The position numbers and the translations under genes were made by a program. 64,000 nucleotides of DNA from Paracoccaceae bacterium (GTDB lineage Bacteria > Pseudomonadota > Alphaproteobacteria > Rhodobacterales > Rhodobacteraceae). The DNA lies in contig CP075370.1 in the NCBI GenBank assembly GCA_019454225.1, positions 2,785,649 to 2,849,648 on the forward strand. Direction: 5' to 3'. This document shows, piece by piece, positions 47,915-56,744 of the stretch; within the stretch, counting starts at the first letter, position 1, and the number at the start of each line of letters is the position of its first letter. The notes below the pieces were generated by a model that saw only the letters and a list, made by a program, of their open reading frames with translations, ran no database searches and was not told the DNA's origin.

Positions 47915-48922
47915 ATGCTGACCTTCACCATCCGACGCCTGCTGATGGCGATCCCCACGCTGCTGTTCATCAGTCTCGTGATCTTCCTGCTGCTGGAACT
48001 CGCGCCAGGCGACCCGCTGGCCGACATGCCGCTGACGATTCCGCCCGAAGTGCGCGAGAAGATGCGCATCGCGCTGGGCCTCGACCAGCCCTGGCATGTC
48101 CGCTACCTGCTGTGGATCAAGTCGCTGTTCATCACCGAACCGGCCCACTGGATCGATGCCGCGCTTGGCACCGACCTTGCCGGGGGCGCACAGCGCATCC
48201 TGAGCTATCAGACGCGCGGCCCGGTCTTCGACACCATGTTCGAGCGCCTGCCCCAGACCATGACGGTGGTGGGCATGGGATACGTGGTCGGCGTGCTGAT
48301 CGCCCTGCCGATCGGCATCATTTCCGCCTACCGGCAGTATTCCTGGTTCGACCAGGTCGGCACGTTCATCTCGATGGTGGGTTTCTCGGTCCCGACCTTC
48401 GTGACCGGGGTTGTGCTGATCGTCGTGTTCTCGGTCTGGCTGGGCTGGTTTCCCTCGATCTACGACACCACGCTGAAGGTGACGGACTGGGCGAGCTTCT
48501 GGAAACAGGTGCGCCAGATGGTCATGCCTGTCTTCGTGCTGGCGCTCTACAATGCTGCGCAGATCAGCCGCTACATGCGCGCCTCGATGCTGGACAACCT
48601 GACACAGGACTATGTGCGCACCGCGCGGGCCAAGGGCCTGTCGGAACGGGTGGTCGTGATGAAGCACGTTCTGCGCAATTCGATGATCCCGGTCGTCACG
48701 GTCATCGCGCTTGGCGTGCCCGGTGTCTTTACCGGCGCGATCATCACCGAGAACGTGTTCAAGGTGAACGGCCTTGGCCAGCAGCTTCTGCTGTCGATCC
48801 AGGGCAACGACGCGCCGATGGTGCTGACCATCAGCTTCATCTTCGCGGTGCTGATCGTTCTGTTCAACCTGATCGCCGACGTGCTGTACGGCATCCTCGA
48901 CCCAAGGATCCGCTATGACTGA
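47915..48922 (+). CDS. Peptide ABC transporter permease (DppB type)
   Basis: Protein of 335 residues; start MLTFTIRRLLMAIPTLLFIS is the DppB/OppB N-terminal span. The long periplasmic loop (MPLTIPPEVREKMRIALGLDQP) follows, then the permease domain with MTVVGMGYVVGVLIALPIGI and the EAA loop YVRTARAKGLSERVVVMKHVLRNSMIP. About six spans. It overlaps the next permease by eight bases. Confidence 0.93.
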   Translation: MLTFTIRRLLMAIPTLLFISLVIFLLLELAPGDPLADMPLTIPPEVREKMRIALGLDQPWHVRYLLWIKSLFITEPAHWIDAALGTDLAGGAQRILSYQTRGPVFDTMFERLPQTMTVVGMGYVVGVLIALPIGIISAYRQYSWFDQVGTFISMVGFSVPTFVTGVVLIVVFSVWLGWFPSIYDTTLKVTDWASFWKQVRQMVMPVFVLALYNAAQISRYMRASMLDNLTQDYVRTARAKGLSERVVVMKHVLRNSMIPVVTVIALGVPGVFTGAIITENVFKVNGLGQQLLLSIQGNDAPMVLTISFIFAVLIVLFNLIADVLYGILDPRIRYD

Positions 48923-49814
48923 CGTTGCAATCGAGAAACCGCGCAGCCAGTGGCGCGATGTCTGGGATCAGTACCGCACCCACAAGGGCGCGCTGATCGG
49001 CACCTTCGTGTTCCTTTTCCTGGTCGCGGCAGTGTTCATCGGCCCGCTGATCTGGACGGTCGATCCCAAGTACATCAACATCCGGATGCGGGAACAGGGG
49101 CCGAGCATGGCCTTTCCGCTGGGCACCGACCAGTTGGGCCGCGACATGCTGGCCCGCCTGATGGCGGGCGGACAGATCACCATCGCGGTGGGGCTGGCCG
49201 CGATGTTCCTGTCGATGGTGATCGGCACGCTGGTGGGCGTTCTCGCGGGGTACTTCCGCCGGATCGACGGCCTGCTGATGCGGCTGACCGACCTGTTCCT
49301 GGCCCTGCCGCTGCTGCCGCTGCTGCTGCTGATGGTGCTGCTGTTCCGGGAACAGCTGGTGCTGCGCTTCGGGCCGGAGACCGGCATCTTCATCCTGATC
49401 GTGACGGCGATCTCGATCACGTCATGGATGAACACCGCGCGGATCGTGCGGGGGGATGTTCTGGCGATCAAGGAGCGGGAATTCGTGCTGGCCTCGAAAT
49501 CCATCGGAACGCCCGCGCGCCGCATGATCACCCGGCACATCCTGCCGAATGTCCTGTCGCCCATCATGGTGTCGGCGACGCTGGGCGTGGCGAACGCGGT
49601 GATCACGGAAAGCGCGCTGTCCTTCCTTGGCCTTGGCTTTCCGCCCGACTTTCCCACCTGGGGGCGGCTGCTGAACGACGGGATGCCCTACATCAACCTG
49701 TCGCCGGAACGTGTGCTGTGGCCCGCCATCGTGCTTTCCGCGTTGGTGCTTTCGGTCAACTACATGGGTGACGGCCTGCGTGACGCGCTGGATCCGCGCA
49801 TCCGGGGCCGATGA
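48915..49814 (+). CDS. Peptide ABC transporter permease (DppC type)
   Basis: Protein of 299 residues. Soluble N-terminus (SQWRDVWDQYRTHKGALIG), first span, then MAFPLGTDQLGRDMLARLMAGG, the hallmark DppC/OppC motif (GTDxxGRDxxSR). EAA loop FVLASKSIGTPARRMITRHILPNVLSP. Ends SVNYMGDGLRDALDPRIRGR, the family's usual C-terminus. Its stop overlaps the start of a GNAT acetyltransferase gene. Confidence 0.93.
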   Translation: MTDVAIEKPRSQWRDVWDQYRTHKGALIGTFVFLFLVAAVFIGPLIWTVDPKYINIRMREQGPSMAFPLGTDQLGRDMLARLMAGGQITIAVGLAAMFLSMVIGTLVGVLAGYFRRIDGLLMRLTDLFLALPLLPLLLLMVLLFREQLVLRFGPETGIFILIVTAISITSWMNTARIVRGDVLAIKEREFVLASKSIGTPARRMITRHILPNVLSPIMVSATLGVANAVITESALSFLGLGFPPDFPTWGRLLNDGMPYINLSPERVLWPAIVLSALVLSVNYMGDGLRDALDPRIRGR

Positions 49815-50383
49815 CGCTGCACATCCGCCCGCTGACGCCCGACCTGATGGGCGATCTCGGCACGCTGTTTGCGGCGGACCCGGTCGCGCGCGGCTGCTGG
49901 TGCCTGCACTGGCGCCTGCCGGTGCGGGAGCGTGCGGCGCTTCCCGCTGGCGAACGTCGCGTGCGGTTCGAGACGCTCGTGGCCGACCATCCGCCCGGGC
50001 TGATCGCGCATGACGACCAGGGGCCGGCGGCCTGGGTTCAGATCACCCCGCGCGCCGATGTTCCGCGGTTCCAGACCGCAACATCCGCACGCCCGGCCGC
50101 CGACACGCCGCCCGGGACCTGGGCGCTGTCGTGCTTCTTCATCCGCCGCGACCTGCGGCGGCAGGGCGTGATGACGCAGCTGGCCCGAGCGGCCTGCGCC
50201 CATGCGTCAAGCCATGGGGCAGCGGCCGTCGAGGCCGCAGCGCGGCGGCCGGGGGGATCGTTCGCCTGGGGCGAGGGCTTTACCGGGCTTGTCCCGTCGC
50301 TCGCCAGGGCAGGTTTCGTCGAGGTCGAGAATCGCACCACGCTGCGCGTCCTGATGCGCTGGACGGCTTTGCCCGAGAAATAA
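49811..50383 (+). CDS. GNAT-family N-acetyltransferase
   Basis: Protein of 190 residues, start overlapping the permease stop (ATGA). Begins LHIRPLTPDLMGDLGTLF and has the acetyl-CoA motif A region CFFIRRDLRRQGVMTQLARAA (R/Q-x-x-G-x-G/M). A central W-C-L-H-W patch (GCWCLHWRLP) marks a subfamily seen next to DUF-type GNATs. It acetylates an amine on a small molecule or protein, not further predictable. Coupling to a peptide importer suggests it may modify the imported compound, but read-through genes are common at operon ends. Confidence 0.75.
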   Translation: MTLHIRPLTPDLMGDLGTLFAADPVARGCWCLHWRLPVRERAALPAGERRVRFETLVADHPPGLIAHDDQGPAAWVQITPRADVPRFQTATSARPAADTPPGTWALSCFFIRRDLRRQGVMTQLARAACAHASSHGAAAVEAAARRPGGSFAWGEGFTGLVPSLARAGFVEVENRTTLRVLMRWTALPEK

Positions 50384-50576
50384 GGACGGCGCGAACCCTG
50401 CCGACGGGCGCAGCACGACAATGGACCACTGAATCCGCGCGGCTGCGGAACGTCGTCCGGACGCTCTGCCGGATTCGGAACAAACGCCGCGTTCCGGCGC
50501 GAATGCGGCGCCCCCGCAGCCTTGATCACCGGGAAAATTCACTGCATTCAGGATAATCTTCTGCGTGGAGGCGATC

Positions 50577-51626
50577 ATGTTTGCAGAACTGGGGTTCGAG
50601 ACGCTGACGCCCCGCGCGGCCTCCGTGATCTTCGGTCTGGTCCTTGGCCTGACCTTCGGGGCGCTTGCCGAACGGTCGGGCTTCTGCCTGCGGCGCGGGC
50701 TTGTCGGCCCCGCGGCCGAGCGGGGACAGGCGCTCGGCCTGTGGATGCTGGCACTGGTGACCGCGATCCTTGGCTCGCAGGGCGCCGTGGCGGCCGGGTG
50801 GATCAGCTTTGACGAGCATCGGTTCCTCGCGGCCGACCTGCCGGTGCTGGCCGTCCTCGCGGGCGGGGCGCTGTTCGGGGCGGGCATGGTCCTGACGCGC
50901 GGCTGCGCCTCGCGGCTGACGGTGCTTGCGGGCACCGGGAACCTGCGCGCCGCCATGGTCCTGATCGTCTTTGCCGTGGTCGCCCATGCGATGCTGAAGG
51001 GCGTGCTGTCGCCGCTGCGGACCACCGTTGCCGGGGTCACGCTGCCGCTGGGTGACAACGCCGCCCTGCCCGGCCTTGCCGCGTTCGTTCTGGCGGCCGC
51101 CGCACTGGCCCTGGCGCTGCGCGGACGGCTTTCCCCGCTGCAGATCGTCGCGGGCGTCGCCATCGGCCTGCTGGTGCCGATTGCCTGGGTCGGCACGGGA
51201 CTGGTCCTGCTTGACGACTTTGACCCGATCCCGATGGAGGCGCTGAGCTTTACCCTGCCGGCGGCCGATACGCTGTTCTGGACGATTGCGTCCACCGCTA
51301 TCGCCCCGGCCTTTGGCACGGGGCTGTTCCTGGGCACACTGGCCGGCGCGCTGCTGGCCGCGCTCGGGGCCGGGTCATTCCGCTGGCAGAGCTTTTCGGC
51401 ACCGCGCGAGACCGGGCGGTATGCGGCGGGCGCCGTGCTGATGGGGATCGGTGGCGTGCTGGCCGGGGGCTGCACCCTGGGCGCCGGGCTGTCCGGCGTG
51501 CCCGCGCTTTCGGTTGCCGCCGTGCTGACGCTGGCGGCGATCGCGGGTGGCGCCATCGCCACCGACCGGGTGCTCAGTGCAGGCGGCCGCGCAGGCGCCG
51601 CAGAACATACCACACGCCCAGCATGA
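50577..51626 (+). CDS. YeeE/YedE-family thiosulfate-type transporter
   Basis: Protein of 349 residues; ATG 50577 has GGAGG six bases upstream, preferable to GTG 50565. About ten hydrophobic segments. Conserved cysteines lie in RSGFCLRRG (C37), LTRGCASRL (C110) and LAGGCTLGAG (C299), the same number and placement as in the thiosulfate transporter TsuA (YeeE). TsuA often pairs with a TusA-like protein (TsuB/YeeD), not found here. Transport of thiosulfate or another sulfur compound across the inner membrane is likely. The gene ends 53 bp inside the opposing DUF3422 gene. Confidence 0.85.
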   Translation: MFAELGFETLTPRAASVIFGLVLGLTFGALAERSGFCLRRGLVGPAAERGQALGLWMLALVTAILGSQGAVAAGWISFDEHRFLAADLPVLAVLAGGALFGAGMVLTRGCASRLTVLAGTGNLRAAMVLIVFAVVAHAMLKGVLSPLRTTVAGVTLPLGDNAALPGLAAFVLAAAALALALRGRLSPLQIVAGVAIGLLVPIAWVGTGLVLLDDFDPIPMEALSFTLPAADTLFWTIASTAIAPAFGTGLFLGTLAGALLAALGAGSFRWQSFSAPRETGRYAAGAVLMGIGGVLAGGCTLGAGLSGVPALSVAAVLTLAAIAGGAIATDRVLSAGGRAGAAEHTTRPA

Positions 51627-52857
51627 CGGCAGGCACAAGCGCGGCGGTGACCACCGGCTTGGACAGCGCGAACGGTTCTGCCAGAGGCACGAGAACGTAG
51701 GCAGCCAAGCCGACGGCGTAATAGCTGATCGCCACGACCGACAGCCCTTCGACCGTTCGCTGCAACCGCAACTGAAGGTCGGCGCGCCGGTCCATGCTTT
51801 CCAGAAGCTTCTGGTTCTGCGCGCTGCGCTCGACATCGACGCGCGTGCGGAGCAGTTCGGCGGCCCGCTGCGCCCGTTCGCCCAGGGCTTTCAGCCGCAG
51901 CTCGGCGGATTTGACCGTGCGCATCGCCGGGTCATAGCGGCGGCGCATGAACTCGGTGAAGGACTGGCGCCCCTCGATCCTGGCTTCGCGCAGCACGGCG
52001 ATCCGGTCGTTGACGATCGCCTCATAGGCCGCGGTTGCACCGAACCGGAACTGGAACTGCACCGCCAGACCTTCCAGCTCGGATGAAATCACCAGCAGGT
52101 CGTGCAATGCCGCCTCGGGGCTGCCCTCGGCGCGGTCCAGCCCGGACACGAGCGCCGACAGCCGCGGATCAAGCGCATTCAGCCGCGACGACAGCTGCCG
52201 CGCCCGCATCAGCCCCAGCATCGACATGGCGCGATAGGTCTCGATCTCGCAGACGCGCTGCACGATCCGGCCGATCCGCCGCGCGCCGGTTCCCGGCTTC
52301 ACGAAGACGGCAAAGCGCATGTGGCCCGCCGGATCAATGCGGAAATCGCCGGCCACGATCGCGGCACCTTCGAGAACCCACGCCGCCGTCAGGCTTTCCG
52401 GCACGAACCAGTCGTCGAGCCGGGTCAGCACATCGCCCAGGTCGTCGGGCAGATACTCGACGCGGACCAGCAGCGAGACCAGTCGCTTGCCCGGCGCGCC
52501 CGCAACCCACGGCTCGGGAAAGACCTCGGCCTCGGCGGGATCGAAGGGTCGTTTCGAAAGCCCCTTGCCGAATGCCGAATAGGTCACGAACTCGGTGTGG
52601 CTTTCCCACTTCAGGTCATACTTGCCGATAGGACCGGAAAAATGCGTGGCCCCTTCGGCCGCGTGGGGTGCGCTGTAGTGGTCAAGCAGCGCGTCCAGAT
52701 GCGCCGCATCGCGCGCCCGGTCGCGGTTGGCGGCATCGACGGGTTCCTTGAAGGCCACATAGACCGCGTGGCAGGGCGCATCCAGCGACGGAAACGGCCG
52801 CGCATGCAGTTCGGCGACCGTGTTCAGCCGTTGCGGATGGTCTGGGACTGGGGACAT
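51574..52857 (-). CDS. DUF3422 membrane-anchored protein
   Basis: Protein of 427 residues. HPQRLNTVAELHARPFPSLDAPC is the DUF3422 N-terminus; TYSAFGKGLSKRPFDP, VRVEYLPDDLGDVLTRLDDWFVPE and the RRIGRIVQRVCEIETYRAMSMLGLMRAR helix continue it. Two membrane spans close to the C-terminus (VVAISYYAVGLAAYVLVPLAEPF and VVTAALVPAVMLGVWYVLRRL) leave the main part in the cytoplasm. The family has no known function. Its end overlaps the convergent transporter gene by 53 bp. Confidence 0.85.
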   Translation of the reverse strand: MSPVPDHPQRLNTVAELHARPFPSLDAPCHAVYVAFKEPVDAANRDRARDAAHLDALLDHYSAPHAAEGATHFSGPIGKYDLKWESHTEFVTYSAFGKGLSKRPFDPAEAEVFPEPWVAGAPGKRLVSLLVRVEYLPDDLGDVLTRLDDWFVPESLTAAWVLEGAAIVAGDFRIDPAGHMRFAVFVKPGTGARRIGRIVQRVCEIETYRAMSMLGLMRARQLSSRLNALDPRLSALVSGLDRAEGSPEAALHDLLVISSELEGLAVQFQFRFGATAAYEAIVNDRIAVLREARIEGRQSFTEFMRRRYDPAMRTVKSAELRLKALGERAQRAAELLRTRVDVERSAQNQKLLESMDRRADLQLRLQRTVEGLSVVAISYYAVGLAAYVLVPLAEPFALSKPVVTAALVPAVMLGVWYVLRRLRGRLH

Positions 52858-52881
52858 GGCGGTCTCGTTCGCGTTGCGGGG

Positions 52882-52909
52882 ACGGTAGCGGAACGGGACC
52901 GGTCGTCAA
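52882..52909 (-). promoter_or_regulatory. Candidate promoter of the DUF3422 gene
   Basis: On the minus strand TTGACG and TACCGT with a 16-bp spacer, about 25 bp before the start codon. Confidence 0.45.
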
Positions 52910-53034
52910 CGACCAACCCGGGGCGCATCGGCGACCGCGCGGAATACTGTCGGATACCGGCAAAAAAGTCGCTGCGGTGCCGCGCGGACGGTCGAGACCG
53001 GACGGGCCACCGCAATGGTGGCCCGCCCCGCCGG

Positions 53035-54468
53035 TCAGTCGACAAGCGGCAGAAGCGCATCCAGCGACTTCTTGGCATCGCCATAGAACATCCGCGTGTT
53101 TTCCTTGTAGAACAGCGGGTTCTCGATCCCGGAATAGCCCGTGCCCTGGCCGCGCTTCGACACGAACACCTGCTTGGCCTTCCAGCACTCCAGCACCGGC
53201 ATCCCGGCGATGGGGCTGTTCGGATCCTCCTGCGCGGCGGGATTCACGATGTCGTTCGACCCGATGACGATGGCCACGTCGGTGTCGGGGAAATCCTCGT
53301 TGATCTCGTCCATCTCCAGCACGATGTCATAGGGAACCTTCGCCTCGGCCAGAAGCACGTTCATGTGGCCGGGAAGGCGTCCGGCGACGGGGTGGATGGC
53401 AAAGCGCACCGTCTTGCCCCTGGCGCGCAGCTTGCGGGTCAGTTCGCTGACCGATTGCTGCGCCTGCGCCACCGCCATGCCATAGCCCGGAATGATGATG
53501 ATCGAATCCGCATCGTTCAGCGCCGCCGCCACGCCCTCGGTGTCGATGGCGATCTGTTCGCCGGTGATCTGCTGCGCCGGGCCCGTGGTGGTGCCGAAAC
53601 CGCCGAGGATCACGCTGATGAACGACCGGTTCATCGCCTTGCACATGATGTAGGACAGGATCGCGCCGGAGGACCCCACCAGGGCACCGACGACGATCAG
53701 CAGATCGTTGCCCAGGCTGAAGCCGATCGCGGCGGCCGCCCAGCCGGAATAGCTGTTCAGCATCGACACGACCACCGGCATGTCTGCCCCGCCGATGCCC
53801 ATGATCAGGTGATAGCCGATGAAGAACGCGAGAAGCGTCATCAGCACCAGCGTCCAGCTGCCCGCGTCGTTGAAATACATCACGCCCAGCAGCACCGATC
53901 CCGCCGCGGCCGCCGCGTTCAGCAGGTGGCCGCCCGGCAGTTTCCTTGCGGTCGTGTCCACCTTGCCCGCCAGCTTGCCGAAGGCGATGACCGAGCCGGT
54001 GAAGGTGACGGCGCCGATGAACACCCCGAGGAACACCTCGACCCGCAGGATGGCGATTTCCACGCCGTCCTTCTTTGCGAGGACGGCGGCAAATCCGTCG
54101 AGGGCCTGGCGCGCCGTCGCGTCAAGCGCCAGCACGCGGGCGAGTTCGATATCGGCGTTGAAGCCCACGAATACCGCCGCAAGTCCCACAAGGCTGTGCA
54201 TCGCGGCCACGAGTTGCGGCATCTCGGTCATCTGCACGCGCTGCGCCACGACCCAGCCGATCGCGCCGCCCATGCCGATCATCACGACCGAAGCGAACCA
54301 GTTGCCCGCACCCGGACCGATCAGGGTGGCCAGGACGGCCAGCGCCATGCCGGTGATGCCGTACCAGACCGCGCGCTTGGCGCTTTCCTGCCCGGAAAGG
54401 CCCCCGAGGCTGAGGATGAAAAGCACGGCCGCAACCACATAGGCGGCGGTGGTGAATCCGTAATCCAT
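53035..54468 (-). CDS. pntB: Transhydrogenase subunit beta
   Basis: Protein of 477 residues; ATG 54468 has GGGAG nine bases upstream. The N-terminal 270 residues are membrane spans ([20 protein letters not shown] and others), and the C-terminal part is the NADP-binding domain III with the [13 protein letters not shown] motif and [17 protein letters not shown]. With PntA it couples proton entry to hydride transfer from NADH to NADP in the inner membrane. It lies 13 bp after pntA, the usual order. Confidence 0.96.
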   Translation of the reverse strand: MDYGFTTAAYVVAAVLFILSLGGLSGQESAKRAVWYGITGMALAVLATLIGPGAGNWFASVVMIGMGGAIGWVVAQRVQMTEMPQLVAAMHSLVGLAAVFVGFNADIELARVLALDATARQALDGFAAVLAKKDGVEIAILRVEVFLGVFIGAVTFTGSVIAFGKLAGKVDTTARKLPGGHLLNAAAAAGSVLLGVMYFNDAGSWTLVLMTLLAFFIGYHLIMGIGGADMPVVVSMLNSYSGWAAAAIGFSLGNDLLIVVGALVGSSGAILSYIMCKAMNRSFISVILGGFGTTTGPAQQITGEQIAIDTEGVAAALNDADSIIIIPGYGMAVAQAQQSVSELTRKLRARGKTVRFAIHPVAGRLPGHMNVLLAEAKVPYDIVLEMDEINEDFPDTDVAIVIGSNDIVNPAAQEDPNSPIAGMPVLECWKAKQVFVSKRGQGTGYSGIENPLFYKENTRMFYGDAKKSLDALLPLVD

Positions 54469-54481
54469 CGTCGCCGACTCC

Positions 54482-56053
54482 CTACGATTTCTGGAACATG
54501 GCGAGCATGCGCCGGGTGACCAGGAAGCCACCGAAGATGTTGATCCCCGCCATGAACACCGCCAGTGCGGCGAGCAGGATCACAAGATAGGACCCCGAGC
54601 CGATCTGCATCAGCGCGCCGAGGATGATGATCGAGGAAATCGCGTTGGTGATGGCCATCAGGGGCGTGTGCAGACTGTGGCTGACATTCCAGATCACCTG
54701 GAAGCCGACGAATACCGCCAGCACGAAGACGATGAAGTGCTGCATGAAGCTTGCGGGCGCCACCAGGCCGGCAAGCAGCAGCACGGCGGCGCCAGCCGTC
54801 AGCAGCACCACCTGATCACGGGTCTGCTTCCTGAATGCCGCGAGTTCCTGCGCGCGCCGTTCCTCGACCGTCAGTTCGCGCACCTTCTCCTTGGGCTTCG
54901 CGGCGGCGATCGCGGCGATCTTGGGCGGCGGCGGCGGATAGGTGATCGCGCCCTGATGCGCAACGGTCGCACCCCGGATCACATCGTCTTCCATGTTGTG
55001 CACGATCACACCGTCTTTCTTCGGCGTAAGATCGGTCAGCATGTGCCTGATGTTGGTCGAGTAAAGCGTGGATGCCTGCGCCGCCATGCGGCTTGGGAAA
55101 TCGGTATAGCCGACGATGGTCACGCCATTCTCGGTGACGATCTTTTCATCCGGCACCGTCAGGTCGCAGTTGCCGCCACGTTCGGCGGCAAGATCGACGA
55201 TCACCGAACCGGGCTTCATCATCTCGACCATGTCGGTGGTCCAGAGCTTTGGCGCAGGCCGGCCCGGGATCAGGGCGGTGGTGATGACGATGTCCATCTC
55301 GGGGGCCAACTCGCGGAACTTGGCCAGCTGCTTTTCCCGGAACTCGGGCGAGGACGGCGCGGCATAGCCGCCGGTGGCGGCACCGTCCTGCTTGTCCTCG
55401 AATTCTAGGAACACGAACTCGGCCCCCATGGATTCGATCTGTTCCGCCACTTCGGGGCGCACGTCGAAGGCGTGGACGATGGCGCCCAGCGAGACGGAGG
55501 TGCCGATGGCCGCAAGGCCCGCGACGCCCGCGCCCACGATCAGGACCTTGGCCGGAGGCACCTTGCCCGCCGCCGTCACCTGCCCGGTGAAGAAGCGGCC
55601 GAAGTTGTTCCCGGCCTCGATCACCGCGCGATAGCCCGCGATGTTGGCCATCGACGACAGCGCATCCATCTTCTGCGCGCGGCTGATGCGCGGCACCATG
55701 TCCATGGCGACCACGGTCGCGCCGCGTTCCCTGGCGATTTCCAGCAGTTCGGCGTTCTGGGCCGGCCAGAAGAACGAGATCAGCGTCTGGCCCGGCCGCA
55801 TCGCCTGCGCCTCGGCAACCTCGGGGCCGCGCACCTTGACCACCACATCGGCGACCGCCACCACATCGTCGGCGCTGGCCAGAACCTCGACACCGGCCGC
55901 CGCATAGAGCGCGTCGGAAAACCCGGCGCGCGCACCTGCGCCGGTCTCGATGACGCAGGCGTGGCCCAGTTTCTGAAGCTGGACTGCGGAATCGGGCGTC
56001 ATCGCCACCCGGTTCTCGCCGGGATAGGTTTCCCTCAAGGCTCCGATCTTCAC
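54482..56053 (-). CDS. pntA: Transhydrogenase subunit alpha
   Basis: Protein of 523 residues. Residues 1-380 are the NAD-binding domain I ([41 protein letters not shown] as the nucleotide site, [16 protein letters not shown]). Residues 400-520 hold about four membrane spans ([20 protein letters not shown] to [20 protein letters not shown]). This single-chain alpha subunit is the E. coli arrangement, unlike the split PntAA/PntAB found in some alphaproteobacteria. First gene of the pntAB unit. Confidence 0.95.
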   Translation of the reverse strand: MKIGALRETYPGENRVAMTPDSAVQLQKLGHACVIETGAGARAGFSDALYAAAGVEVLASADDVVAVADVVVKVRGPEVAEAQAMRPGQTLISFFWPAQNAELLEIARERGATVVAMDMVPRISRAQKMDALSSMANIAGYRAVIEAGNNFGRFFTGQVTAAGKVPPAKVLIVGAGVAGLAAIGTSVSLGAIVHAFDVRPEVAEQIESMGAEFVFLEFEDKQDGAATGGYAAPSSPEFREKQLAKFRELAPEMDIVITTALIPGRPAPKLWTTDMVEMMKPGSVIVDLAAERGGNCDLTVPDEKIVTENGVTIVGYTDFPSRMAAQASTLYSTNIRHMLTDLTPKKDGVIVHNMEDDVIRGATVAHQGAITYPPPPPKIAAIAAAKPKEKVRELTVEERRAQELAAFRKQTRDQVVLLTAGAAVLLLAGLVAPASFMQHFIVFVLAVFVGFQVIWNVSHSLHTPLMAITNAISSIIILGALMQIGSGSYLVILLAALAVFMAGINIFGGFLVTRRMLAMFQKS

Positions 56054-56155
56054 CGTGTATCTCCCCCGTCTGGTGTCCGGGCGTCAGCTAGTGCCGAACC
56101 TCGCGCGTCCTAGCTTTCGCGACAGATTATTTCAACGGCTGATTTCCACCGCATG

Positions 56156-56617
56156 TCACAGCGGACTGATCCAGCGCCCCGTGCGCGCGGCCCAGATGTC
56201 ATAGGAATCGCCGAACCTGCGGCGCAGCGCCATTTCCTCGGGCAGGATGAAGCGGAACTGGATCAGCGCCATGAAGAAGAAGACGAGGGGCGCGGCATGC
56301 GCGACGTCCCACCACAGGATCGCCCCGGCCAGGATCAGCGTGTCCGCCAGATAGATCGGGTTGCGGCTGAGCCGGAACACCCCGCCCGTGACCAGTGCCG
56401 CGGGCTCGCGGCGCGGAACAAGCGTGGTTCTGGCCGCCGCCATCTGCGCCGCGGCCGCCAGCATCAGCACGACCCCGATGGCGACAACCACGGCACCCAC
56501 GCGCCCGCCCGCCGGGCCGAACAGGCTCCACGGGACAAGCAGGTCAAGCGACCTGGCCACGCCCAGGCAGCCAAGCAGCCATACCGGCGGCAGGTCGATC
56601 ATCTCGCGAACGGTCAT
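56156..56617 (-). CDS. Isoprenylcysteine methyltransferase-like membrane protein
   Basis: Protein of 153 residues. ATG 56617 has GGGGA eight bases upstream; an ATG at 56638 would add seven residues. Four hydrophobic segments. The C-terminal half carries the ICMT/PEMT signature: TGGVFRLSRNPIYLADTLIL (R-N-P-x-Y) and PEEMALRRRFGDSYDIWAARTGRW (E-E ... Y-x-x-W/Y-x-x-R-x-x-R-W). This fits the small bacterial SAM-dependent methyltransferases of the membrane (PF04140/PF04191). Substrate unknown. Divergent from the kynurenine genes. Confidence 0.75.
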   Translation of the reverse strand: MTVREMIDLPPVWLLGCLGVARSLDLLVPWSLFGPAGGRVGAVVVAIGVVLMLAAAAQMAAARTTLVPRREPAALVTGGVFRLSRNPIYLADTLILAGAILWWDVAHAAPLVFFFMALIQFRFILPEEMALRRRFGDSYDIWAARTGRWISPL

Positions 56618-56687
56618 TCCGATGTTCCCCGCGGGCATCTGACCGACCAACCTGCCCGCTGGCAAGCACAGATCGCAGGCGCCAACA

Positions 56688-56705
56688 ATTTCAAGCTTGA
56701 AATTT
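56688..56705. promoter_or_regulatory. 18-bp perfect palindrome, candidate operator of the kyn genes
   Basis: AATTTCAAGCTTGAAATT, 18 bp with no mismatch and AT-rich in GC-rich surroundings. It lies 40 bp before the kynU start and about 70 bp before the divergent methyltransferase gene. Size and symmetry fit a dimeric repressor site. Confidence 0.6.
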
Positions 56706-56744
56706 ATGCGTCCTGCAGGTTCTATGGCATCAAGGGAGAAACGC

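Noticed and set aside
46076-48667. An 863-codon open frame opposite the peptide-binding and permease genes
   Set aside because: Shadow of the plus-strand transporter genes; no domain or ribosome site.
52102-54519. An 805-codon open frame opposite pntB and the DUF3422 gene
   Set aside because: It covers clear genes on the minus strand; its His/Arg-rich translation has no domain.
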